This document shows positions 8,755 to 14,172 of a stretch of 16,111 nt of DNA, piece by piece. The notes beneath the pieces are model-generated. The model was not told the DNA's origin and did not search any database. It saw only the letters and a program-made list of their open reading frames with translations. Both the position numbers and the translations under genes were made by a program. Location: assembly GCA_964544655.1 (NCBI GenBank), contig CAZJCM010000051.1:1-16111 (forward strand), written 5' to 3'. How positions within the stretch are numbered: position 1 is the first letter of the stretch; each line of letters begins with the position of its first letter. Origin of the DNA: HyVt-443 sp964544655. GTDB lineage: Bacteria; Pseudomonadota; Gammaproteobacteria; Chromatiales; Chromatiaceae.

Positions 8755-8778
8755 AAAAAGTGGGCCAGAGGCCCACTT
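8755..8778 (-). terminator. Second leader terminator (T2), directly before rimP
   Basis: On the minus strand AAGTGGGCC, a TCT loop and GGCCCACTT are followed by a T run. This is a 9-bp stem (plus arms 58-66 and 70-78 of the 8700s). It ends about 19 bases before the rimP ATG. I see no good promoter between it and rimP, so it probably acts as an attenuator. Confidence 0.8.
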
Positions 8779-8845
8779 CCGGAAACACCTGCCGCCCGCA
8801 CAACCTGGCAACCGGCATTCAGGGGGACCGAAACGATCCGCCCAA

Positions 8846-8868
8846 TAAAAAAACCCCGCTATCGGGGT
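8846..8868 (-). terminator. First leader terminator (T1)
   Basis: On the minus strand ACCCCG, loop ATAG and CGGGGT are followed by seven T (plus 8847-8853). It is a strong intrinsic terminator that would end the leader RNA at about 98 bases. It lies 67 bases before T2. Confidence 0.85.
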
Positions 8869-8944
8869 CTCCCTCGAATCCTCTCATCTTCTGAGGAACG
8901 CCCCAGAACTCCGGGGACACCAATCCAGACTCCCCCAGAAAGCC
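8846..8944 (-). ncRNA. Structured leader RNA of the rimP-nusA-infB operon
   Basis: A candidate promoter at 8950-8978 would give an RNA of about 98 bases ending at T1. Two further hairpins can be drawn by eye before T1: GGGGA with TCCCC around a 13-base loop, and CTGGGG-CGTT-CCTCAG with one G-U pair. There is no credible ORF. A rimP leader family of this kind has been described in gammaproteobacteria from attenuator screens, as I recall. Membership here is an inference. It could instead be a separate small RNA. Confidence 0.5.
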
Positions 8945-8949
8945 TTGAG

Positions 8950-8978
8950 AAGATACCACAGCTATCAATTCGATGCAA
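8950..8978 (-). promoter_or_regulatory. Candidate promoter of the rimP operon leader
   Basis: On the minus strand there is a -35 TTGCAT (plus 8973-8978, weak), a 17-bp spacer and a -10 TATCTT (plus 8950-8955) preceded by TGG, an extended -10 pattern. It lies just downstream of the CBS gene and about 100 bases before T1. Prediction by eye. Confidence 0.4.
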
Positions 8979-9030
8979 TTTCCCCTATGGGGCAGGTGAG
9001 CAGGGCCGTCTCCATCTTCCCGACAGGATC

Positions 9031-9459
9031 TCAATCACTCCCATGCTGCCGGTTCTCCAGGGCGAACATCCCATCCAGCACCAATGAGTTGGGGCTGACG
9101 GTACCCAACAGGCGGTCGCCATCCACCACCAGGGCACGCACCAGACTGAAGCGGGAGAAGAGACGCGAGCAGTAACGGATATCCATGTCCTGCTCCACCC
9201 GGATTGCCGGCTTCACCATCACCTCATAGACGTTGACCCGTTTGCAGGCACGATCCCGGGCCAGCACCTTGCGTGCGATATCGGATACCAGCAGCAGACC
9301 GTATTCGTCGTTTTCATGCCTTTTATCCACCACCAGGACGGAGGTCTTGTTCTCCTTCATCTTCACCAGGGCCTCATAGATGGTCGCCTTGCCATCGATG
9401 AGGACAAACTCCGTTTTCATCACATCCCGCACGAAGATTGGTTTGCTGGGTAGTGTCAC
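9031..9459 (-). CDS. CBS domain protein
   Basis: A 142-residue cytoplasmic protein made of two CBS domains (about 8-66 and 76-130) and nothing else. The first shows VRDVMKTEFVLIDGKATIYEAL and the DEYGLLLVSDIARKVLA strand-helix unit; the second shows VYEVMVKPAIRV and the LLGTVSPNSL end. Paired CBS domains usually bind adenosine nucleotides and regulate partners, so a sensing role is likely, but the partner is unknown. The start is GTG at 9459 with AGGAG eight bases upstream. It lies upstream of the rimP leader on the same strand, in the place where secG and tRNA genes often lie in relatives. Confidence 0.85.
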   Translation of the reverse strand: MTLPSKPIFVRDVMKTEFVLIDGKATIYEALVKMKENKTSVLVVDKRHENDEYGLLLVSDIARKVLARDRACKRVNVYEVMVKPAIRVEQDMDIRYCSRLFSRFSLVRALVVDGDRLLGTVSPNSLVLDGMFALENRQHGSD

Positions 9460-9505
9460 GATCGGGTCTCCTGACGATTCCGGGCAGATCTTTAAGCCTA
9501 GCCCA

Positions 9506-9535
9506 TTGCAGACATTTCACAAAGCCTGCTGTAAA
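9506..9535 (+). promoter_or_regulatory. Weak candidate promoter for the small plus-strand gene
   Basis: TTGCAG (9506-9511), an 18-bp spacer and TGTAAA (9530-9535) lie about 55 bases before the ATG at 9591, in the divergent spacer shared with the CBS gene. Both boxes are imperfect. Confidence 0.25.
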
Positions 9536-9590
9536 TTGAAGGGCATGCCCCGGGTAGCATCCCGTCAACATCCGAGTGAGACGACAGCCT

Positions 9591-9788
9591 ATGACACCGG
9601 CAAGAGCCCGCGAACTGATCATGCAACAACTGGATTTTGCCGGTGGTTACAACAGGAATGCGGTGCGCATCATCCTGCGGGAGATCCAGCTCAACCACGG
9701 CCAGTCCGCCGTCGATGACCTGATCACGGAACTGAATCTGGAGGAGGCGTTCGGCCTGCGGCCGGGCACCGATTTCAGCAAGGTGTGA
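9591..9788 (+). CDS. Small conserved-looking protein of unknown function
   Basis: I do not recognise a named family. The ATG at 9591 gives 65 residues; a GTG five codons earlier (9576) is possible but has no better ribosome binding site. The protein is soluble, with no signal peptide or membrane segment, and is largely helical in appearance. It ends in FGLRPGTDFSKV, and the balanced composition (ARELIMQQLDFAGGYNRNAV, then a helix with acidic and basic residues) looks like a real compact domain rather than a shadow. Divergent from the CBS gene and tail-to-tail with the next gene, with four bases between stops. Confidence 0.65.
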   Translation: MTPARARELIMQQLDFAGGYNRNAVRIILREIQLNHGQSAVDDLITELNLEEAFGLRPGTDFSKV

Positions 9789-9792
9789 TGGC

Positions 9793-10215
9793 TCAATACC
9801 CAGGGGCGATCTGAACGCCATGCCTGGCCAGCCAGTCGCGGTCGAGTTCCCAGGACACCCGATGGATCTCCGGATCCTGCAACACCATGTCCCGGGCCCG
9901 GGTCTGCACCGTTGCCAGCCGTTTCTGGGCCTTCTGATAAGCGGCGCTGGCCTCGGACTTCCCCGCCACGCTGGGAAACAGGATCCCCAACACGCGCGCA
10001 ACCGGTACCCGGGAAGAGCGGGGCGTGCTCATGGTGGCAACACCATTGGCCACCCGCAAGACCCGGAACGAGTAGGGAAACGACGCCACTTGCGGATCCT
10101 GTTCCAACAGATCGTTCAGGCTGGAGACCTTGGGATCCTCATACAGCGCGACGAACAGCAGCCCGGAAACCAGCAGAGCCAGGAAAATAGCGTAGTTTCT
10201 TGTCCCGCGATCCAT
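9793..10215 (-). CDS. Small membrane-anchored protein of unknown function
   Basis: A 140-residue protein of no family I recognise. One hydrophobic segment (about 7-25, YAIFLALLVSGLLFVALY) follows a short basic N terminus, so it is probably a type II anchor or uncleaved signal with the rest outside the membrane. The remainder has a predicted helix with alternating Ala, Lys and Gln (about 85-110) and a conserved-looking end, EIHRVSWELDRDWLARHG. The ATG at 10215 has GGGG five bases upstream; a start further upstream at 10260 adds a Cys- and Arg-rich tail and is less likely. Convergent with the small plus-strand gene. Confidence 0.75.
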   Translation of the reverse strand: MDRGTRNYAIFLALLVSGLLFVALYEDPKVSSLNDLLEQDPQVASFPYSFRVLRVANGVATMSTPRSSRVPVARVLGILFPSVAGKSEASAAYQKAQKRLATVQTRARDMVLQDPEIHRVSWELDRDWLARHGVQIAPGY

Positions 10216-10235
10216 AGTATCCCCTTCAGCGCACT

Positions 10236-10264
10236 TGCAGGAGCGGCCTCCCGGCCGCAATCAT
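10236..10264. repeat. REP-like intergenic hairpin of a second family
   Basis: GCGGCC (10243-10248), a TCCC loop and GGCCGC (10253-10258) sit inside GCAGGAGCGGCCTCCCGGCC. This resembles the GTAGGAGCGGC-type REP sequences common in pseudomonads and relatives. It is a single copy here, unrelated in sequence to the CCCTCTCCC family. It sits just upstream of the minus-strand membrane protein gene. Confidence 0.6.
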
Positions 10265-10380
10265 CGGTGAATGGTGCAACCATACCGCTGCAGCAGGATG
10301 GATGTACTTGAGAATTCGCACTCCGTCAGGAAAACCGACAGGCAAAAAGCGCAACTGAAACACCATAACATATTGGTATC

Positions 10381-10386
10381 ATTATA
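10381..10386 (-). promoter_or_regulatory. Possible -10 element for the membrane protein gene
   Basis: A perfect TATAAT lies on the minus strand in an AT-rich stretch (10365-10395), about 165 bases before the ATG at 10215. No good -35 is present at normal spacing. The rest of 10265-10410 shows no gene. Confidence 0.25.
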
Positions 10387-10410
10387 AATATCGCTCAACA
10401 TACATCTTAT

Positions 10411-10450
10411 CCCCCCTCACCCCAGCCCTCTCCCTGAGGGAGAGGGAGTG
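10411..10450 (-). repeat. Hairpin plus G-run repeat element, reverse copy (P3)
   Basis: The palindrome CCCTCTCCCT (10426-10435), one base, AGGGAGAGGG (10437-10446) is preceded on the plus strand by CCCCTCACCCCAG. On the minus strand it is therefore the hairpin followed by four G runs (10413-10434), as in P1 and P10 but inverted. It forms the left border of the first tandem array. Confidence 0.85.
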
Positions 10451-10905
10451 AGACCGGGAAAAACCCATAAGTTCTGCGGGAGATCCTTCGCGACTGATCA
10501 GAAAAGTTCGCGGGTAGAACGGGATGGTCGTATTAACTTGACACGTTGATATTACAATGAAGTGTTTTGTGGAAGTATTGTGCTGACTTTCAAATATGGT
10601 CTTGCATGATCACATGAAGCCAATGGAGCAGAAGACATGGATGAATCTGCAACGAAGCGTCCCCTCTCCCACCGGGAGAGGGAGTGAGACCGGGAAAAAC
10701 CCATAAGCTCTGCGGGAGATCCTTCGCGACTGATCAGAAAAGTTCGCGGGTAGAACGGGATGGNNNNNNNNNNNNNNNNNNNNNNNNNNNNNNNNNNNNN
10801 NNNNNNNNNNNNNNNNNNNNNNNNNNNNNNNNNNNNNNNNNNNNNNNNNNNNNNNNNNNNNNNCAGAAGACATGGATGAATCTGCAACGAAGCGTCCCCT
10901 CTCCC
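10438..10905 (+). repeat. Tandem array 1, 236-bp unit, interrupted by an assembly gap
   Basis: The stretch 10445-10527 recurs at 10681-10763 with one base change, and 10629-10682 recurs exactly at 10864-10917, giving a 236-bp period. Each unit contains a CCCTCTCCC/GGGAGAGGG hairpin, a second weaker hairpin, an AT-rich segment of about 110 bp (roughly 10528-10635) and an ATG preceded by GGAG (10625-10628). From that ATG (10637) a 16-codon frame ends at 10687. True copy number is unknown because the N run falls inside the array. No other gene is seen in 10216-10871. Confidence 0.88.
10764..10863. other. Assembly gap of 100 N inside array 1
   Basis: Exactly 100 N. One unit of the 236-bp repeat would need 101 missing bases here; longer arrays would need 101 plus multiples of 236. 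The size is probably a placeholder. Confidence 0.99.
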
Positions 10906-11324
10906 ACCGGGAGAGGGACAGGGAGAGGGGATCAAAAAATCTGCTGCTGCGGGCCCGCGCGCTGCGCCGCCAAGCCAGTGAGGCGGAACGCACATTGTGG
11001 CAACAGCTGCGGAAACGTCAGTTGCATGGTTTCAAATTTCGACGTCAGGTGGTAATCGAGCCGTATATTGTTGATTTTGTATGCCTGGATGCCAAGCTGA
11101 TCATAGAAGCCGACGGAGGACAGCATGCCGACCAGGCAGCATACGATGGCCGGCGAACTGCGAAACTGGAAAGCATGGGATACAGGGTCATGCGCTTCTG
11201 GAACCATGAGATACTGGGTGAACTTCCAGGCGTGCTGGAGCAAATAGCATCGGCATTACTTGAAGCCCCCTCACCCCAACCCTCTCCCGGGGGGAGAGGG
11301 AGTGAGATCGGTGGAAACCCATAA
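10872..11324 (+). CDS. DUF559 endonuclease-like protein with repeat-derived ends
   Basis: A 150-residue protein. Residues 27-130 match the DUF559 family (Vsr / restriction-endonuclease-like fold): RALRRQASEAERTLWQQLR, then FKFRRQVVIEPYIVDFVC, then KLIIEADGGQH (75-85) and GYRVMRFWNHEIL. D68, E79, D81 and H85 are the likely catalytic-site residues of a PD-(D/E)XK-type centre. Family members are usually about 120 residues. Here the first 22 residues (with TKRPLSHRERD) and the last 18 (with SPQPSPGGRGS) are translated from the flanking palindromic repeats. The start is ATG at 10872; its binding site GGAG is visible in the upstream array copy but is lost in the gap here. Substrate unknown; a role in moving or cutting the repeats is inference. 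Confidence 0.85.
   Translation: MDESATKRPLSHRERDRERGSKNLLLRARALRRQASEAERTLWQQLRKRQLHGFKFRRQVVIEPYIVDFVCLDAKLIIEADGGQHADQAAYDGRRTAKLESMGYRVMRFWNHEILGELPGVLEQIASALLEAPSPQPSPGGRGSEIGGNP
10896..10940 (+). repeat. Hairpin plus G-run repeat element, forward copy (P5)
   Basis: CCCTCTCCC (10897-10905), loop ACC and GGGAGAGGG (10909-10917) are followed by ACAGGGAGAGGGGATC and an A run. The four G runs at 10909-10930 all have three-base loops. It lies inside the 5' coding part of the DUF559 gene and is the left inverted end of that gene. Confidence 0.88.
11266..11303 (-). repeat. Hairpin plus G-run repeat element, reverse copy (P6)
   Basis: CCCTCTCCC (11280-11288), loop GGG and GGGAGAGGG (11292-11300) are preceded by CCCCCTCACCCCAA, so the G runs lie on the minus strand (11267-11288). 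Inverted relative to P5, it matches P5 at 29 of 34 aligned positions. It encodes the SPQPSPGGRG tail of the DUF559 protein and borders array 2. Confidence 0.87.
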
Positions 11325-11762
11325 ATCCTGCGGAACATCCTCCGCAGTCCGGCAAGGAACTTCGTGGACAAACATGCATGAACAAATCCACAACGAAGCG
11401 TCCCCTCTCCCACCGGGAGAGGGAGTGAGACCGGTAGAAACCCATAAATCCTGCGGAGCATCCTCCGCAGTCCGGCAAGGAACTTCATGGATAAACATGC
11501 ATGAACAAATCCACAACGAAGCGTCCCCTCTCCCACCGGGAGAGGGANNNNNNNNNNNNNNNNNNNNNNNNNNNNNNNNNNNNNNNNNNNNNNNNNNNNN
11601 NNNNNNNNNNNNNNNNNNNNNNNNNNNNNNNNNNNNNNNNNNNNNNNCGGTAGAAACCCATAAATCCTGCGGAGCATCCTCCGCAGTCCGGCAAGGAACT
11701 TCGTGGACAAACATGCATGGACAAATCCACAACGAAGCGTCCCCTCTCCCACCGGGAGAGGG
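11292..11762 (+). repeat. Tandem array 2, 123-bp unit, interrupted by an assembly gap
   Basis: Three visible units (from about 11310, 11433 and 11649) share a 123-bp period. Each carries the palindrome CCCTCTCCC/GGGAGAGGG (11403-11423, 11526-11546, 11742-11762) and the perfect hairpin CTGCGGA/TCCGCAG (11328-11347, 11451-11470). They are diverged relatives of the 236-bp units without the AT-rich insert. As 123 is a multiple of three, long open frames run through on both strands but have no independent support. Confidence 0.88.
11548..11647. other. Assembly gap of 100 N inside array 2
   Basis: Exactly 100 N. The visible units predict a missing length of 7 plus a multiple of 123, which 100 does not satisfy, so this is a placeholder and the copy number is unknown. 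Confidence 0.99.
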
Positions 11763-11845
11763 ACAGGGAGAGGGGATCAAAAAATCTGTTGCTGCAGGCC
11801 CGTGCACTGCGCCGCCAAGCCAGTGAGGCGGGATATGCATCATGA
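11717..11845 (+). pseudogene. Truncated 5' remnant of a second DUF559 gene
   Basis: From ATG 11717 the frame encodes 42 residues: the repeat-derived leader (TKRPLSHRERD), then SKNLLLQARALRRQASEA, matching the intact DUF559 protein with only a few changes, several of them synonymous. After the GCG codon ending at 11830 the similarity stops abruptly and the frame ends at TGA 11843-11845. All catalytic parts are missing. It lies at the end of array 2 exactly as the intact gene lies at the end of array 1. Confidence 0.8.
11741..11782 (+). repeat. Hairpin plus G-run repeat element, forward copy (P9)
   Basis: CCCTCTCCC (11742-11750), ACC and GGGAGAGGG (11754-11762) are followed by ACAGGGAGAGGGGATCAAAA, identical to P5 over the element. 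The G runs span 11754-11775. It closes array 2 and leads into the DUF559 remnant. No reverse partner follows before sprT. Confidence 0.87.
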
Positions 11846-11911
11846 AAACACCTGTAGAAGCAGCCCACCCGCCGCTATCTGACACAACAGCATTCCTGGT
11901 GATAAAGCCTG

Positions 11912-12421
11912 ATGAACCTTATAGAACGGACGACGGACGCCACGCTACGGCTGCTCGAGCAGGCAGCGACACTGTTGGAGATCCCATTGCCGGAGGTGGA
12001 GATCCGTTTCGATCTGAGCGGCCGGGCCGCGGGCATGGTGCGCTACCCGACCACGGGCAGGCCACAGATACGCTACAATCTCATTCTGTTACAGGAGAAC
12101 GGTGAAGCGTTCATCGCCACCACCGTGCCCCACGAGGTGGCGCATCTGGCGGTCTGGAGCCGCTTTGGCCGGCGGGCGTCGCCCCACGGCGAGGAATGGA
12201 AGTGGATGATGCAGCAACTGGGCGCCGAGCCCAGCCGCTGCCACCAGTTCGATACCCGGCGCAGCAGCAGGCGAAGCGTCTCCCGTACCACCTATCATTG
12301 TGACTGCCGCGAGCATCTGATCAGCAGAATACGCCAGAACCGCATGGCCGCGGGGCAGATATATCAGTGCCGCCGCTGTGGCGGCAGTCTGCGGCCAGGC
12401 AGAAAGAATGAGGCAACATAG
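11912..12421 (+). CDS. sprT: SprT family zinc metalloprotease-like protein
   Basis: It has 169 residues, like E. coli SprT (165), and aligns along its length. The gluzincin motif HEVAH lies at 74-78, preceded by NGEAFIATTVP. A third zinc ligand is likely H92 in SPHGEEWKWMM. A C-terminal zinc ribbon has C130, C132, C153 and C156 (YHCDC, YQCRRCGG). The family is related to SPRTN-type proteases that cut DNA-protein crosslinks; the bacterial role is poorly defined. The ATG has GGTGA about nine bases upstream. It starts 66 bases after the DUF559 remnant, so the repeat region lies directly against its promoter region. Confidence 0.9.
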   Translation: MNLIERTTDATLRLLEQAATLLEIPLPEVEIRFDLSGRAAGMVRYPTTGRPQIRYNLILLQENGEAFIATTVPHEVAHLAVWSRFGRRASPHGEEWKWMMQQLGAEPSRCHQFDTRRSSRRSVSRTTYHCDCREHLISRIRQNRMAAGQIYQCRRCGGSLRPGRKNEAT

Positions 12422-12532
12422 CGACAAAGTTCCGGCAAAATCAGGCCACCATGGCAGAAACGATCCGGCAGAATTTCGTCACCGCATAGCAATGAAGTTA
12501 TAACTGTTTGTTTTTAATACAATTGGTTCTTC

Positions 12533-12547
12533 TGGCACAGAAATAGC
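12533..12547 (+). promoter_or_regulatory. Candidate sigma-54 promoter for the GGDEF gene
   Basis: TGGCAC (12533-12538), five bases, then TAGC (12544-12547). This fits TGGCAC-N5-TTGC with one mismatch and the correct GG-to-GC spacing. Transcription would begin near 12559, about 54 bases before the ATG at 12613. A -10-like TACAAT nearby has no matching -35. Confidence 0.5.
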
Positions 12548-12612
12548 ATTGGTTGAAAGCGTTAGAAAGCTCTGTGGACCTGACGTTTAACCCAAAAAGA
12601 ACAGCAATCAAT

Positions 12613-13515
12613 ATGAACAGCCAGATTCAAAGTATTGCAGGGAGCACTAAACCCGTGGCCACGCCTCCCGGTACACATCAAAATTCAGAACAGCAATTCG
12701 CATCCAAGGTGCTGGCTTTGACGAGCATACTTCAGACCACCCTGGAAACCAATGAACTGCTGGCTCTGTTTTCCCGTGAACTGACCCGCTTCGTCAACTT
12801 CGACGGGCTCACATACCACCTGGAATCCCTCGATATCCACATCGATCTGGGGCAAAAAAGCCGCCACAGCTGTGATTATCAGCTGATCGTTTCCGGCGAG
12901 CCGCTCGGTGACCTGATGCTTTACCGCGCCTACCCGTTTCAGCCGAGTGAGCTGGAGACCATCGAAAACCTTATGGCAGGTCTGCTCTATCCACTACGCA
13001 ACGCGCTGCTCTACTACCGGGCGGTCCAGAGCGCACTGATCGATCCGCTGACCGGGGTCAAGAACCGCAGCACCATGGAGAGCGCCATCCACCGGGAGAT
13101 GGAGCTGGCCCGCCGCCACGGCACCACCCTTTCGGTGATCCTCATGGATATCGACCACTTCAAACAGATCAACGACCGTTTTGGCCATCTTTGCGGCGAT
13201 CAGGTCCTGCGCTCGGTGGCCCAGTGCGCAGAGCAGACCATTCGTGAAAGCGACATGCTGTTTCGTTACGGTGGTGAAGAGTTCCTCATCCTGCTCACCG
13301 GAACCTACCGGGAAGGCGCCAGGATGCTGGCCGAACGAATCAGGGAGAATATCCAGCAGCTCGCCCCCCATGCGGAGATGAAGATGCATCTCACCGTCAG
13401 CCTGGGGGTGACCTGTATCGACGAGTCGGACGATATCGACACCCTGTTCAAGCGCGCCGACGCCGCTCTCTATCAGGCAAAGAACAACGGCAGAAACCAG
13501 GTCGTGGTCGACTGA
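12613..13515 (+). CDS. Diguanylate cyclase with N-terminal GAF-like domain
   Basis: A 300-residue protein likely to make cyclic di-GMP from two GTP. Residues 30-140 look like a GAF-type sensor (TLETNELLALFSRELTRFV, then strands ending GEPLGDLMLYR) and 142-300 are a GGDEF domain. The active-site loop is GGEEF (220-224), an active variant, and RESD (211-214) lies five residues before it, matching an RxxD product-inhibition site. LTGVKNR and DIDHFKQINDRFGH are intact, as expected for an active enzyme. No membrane segment is seen. A TTG in frame at 12553 is possible, but it lies upstream of the predicted sigma-54 start site, so the ATG at 12613 is preferred. Confidence 0.92.
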   Translation: MNSQIQSIAGSTKPVATPPGTHQNSEQQFASKVLALTSILQTTLETNELLALFSRELTRFVNFDGLTYHLESLDIHIDLGQKSRHSCDYQLIVSGEPLGDLMLYRAYPFQPSELETIENLMAGLLYPLRNALLYYRAVQSALIDPLTGVKNRSTMESAIHREMELARRHGTTLSVILMDIDHFKQINDRFGHLCGDQVLRSVAQCAEQTIRESDMLFRYGGEEFLILLTGTYREGARMLAERIRENIQQLAPHAEMKMHLTVSLGVTCIDESDDIDTLFKRADAALYQAKNNGRNQVVVD

Positions 13516-13585
13516 AGGAGATATCTGCTGCTGACAGCGGATGGCGAAGGACGGATAATGACCGCTTCGTCCGCCGGCTGCCATC

Positions 13586-14128
13586 ATGTCGAAAATAATT
13601 CTTTTCAATAAACCCTTTGGCGTGCTCAGCCAGTTCACCGATGCCGATGGACGGGCGACGCTGGCCGACTATATCGACCAGAAGGGTTTCTACCCCGCCG
13701 GCCGCCTCGACCGGGACAGCGAAGGCCTGCTGCTGCTCACCGATGACGGCAAGCTGCAACACCGGCTGGCCAATCCCCGCTGCAAAACCTGGAAACGTTA
13801 CTGGGTACAGGTCGAAGGCAGGCCGGATGCAGCCGCCCTGCAGCCACTGCGCGACGGCCTGCGGCTGAAGGATGGCCCCACCCTGCCGGCCAAGGCCCGT
13901 CTGCTTGATGAGCCTTCACTGTGGCTGCGCAATCCCCCTGTTCGCTTTCGGGCCAGGATTCCCACTTCCTGGCTGGAGATCTCCATCCGTGAAGGCCGCA
14001 ACCGCCAGATTCGGCGGATGACGGCAGCGATCGGGTTCCCCACCCTGCGCCTGGTGCGCAGAGAGATCGGCCGCTGGCGGTTGGGAAAGCTCCAGCCCGG
14101 GGAGTGGCGCATGGTCGATCACGCCTGA
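13586..14128 (+). CDS. rluE: 23S rRNA pseudouridine(2457) synthase
   Basis: RsuA-family synthase without the S4 domain, which fits RluE, the enzyme for U2457 of 23S rRNA. It has 180 residues. The catalytic aspartate is D42 in GRLDRDSEGLLLLT. The blocks NPPVRFRARIPTSWLEI and EGRNRQIRRMTAAIGFPTLRL match RluE closely. No clear Shine-Dalgarno sequence precedes the ATG. It is followed by mnmA after 44 bases, so RNA-modification genes are grouped here. Confidence 0.9.
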   Translation: MSKIILFNKPFGVLSQFTDADGRATLADYIDQKGFYPAGRLDRDSEGLLLLTDDGKLQHRLANPRCKTWKRYWVQVEGRPDAAALQPLRDGLRLKDGPTLPAKARLLDEPSLWLRNPPVRFRARIPTSWLEISIREGRNRQIRRMTAAIGFPTLRLVRREIGRWRLGKLQPGEWRMVDHA

Positions 14129-14172
14129 GTTTCAGGGATAATCCGGCGGCGGTTTCAGGTAGAATCCGGGCC

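Noticed and set aside
8860..8900. tRNA T-arm-like string with TTCGA in the rimP leader
   Set aside because: No acceptor stem, anticodon arm or CCA can be drawn around it. metY or tRNA-Leu genes often precede rimP in relatives, but none is visible here.
8819..9034. 71-codon minus-strand frame between the CBS gene and rimP
   Set aside because: It overlaps the promoter, leader hairpins and T1; its end is a translation of the terminator. It has no protein-like features.
10538..10543. Promoter around a perfect TTGACA in the AT-rich insert of array 1
   Set aside because: No acceptable -10 lies 16-18 bases downstream; TACAAT follows after only about nine bases. Worth RNA mapping but not called.
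10438..11762. CRISPR array
   Set aside because: The whole unit repeats, including the sequence between palindromes. There are no unique spacers, the periods are 123 and 236 bp, and no cas genes are present.
11045..11826. Open frames of 188-235 codons through array 2 on both strands
   Set aside because: The 123-bp unit is a multiple of three and free of stops in several frames, so open frames arise automatically. They also run through the N gap and have no independent start or homology.
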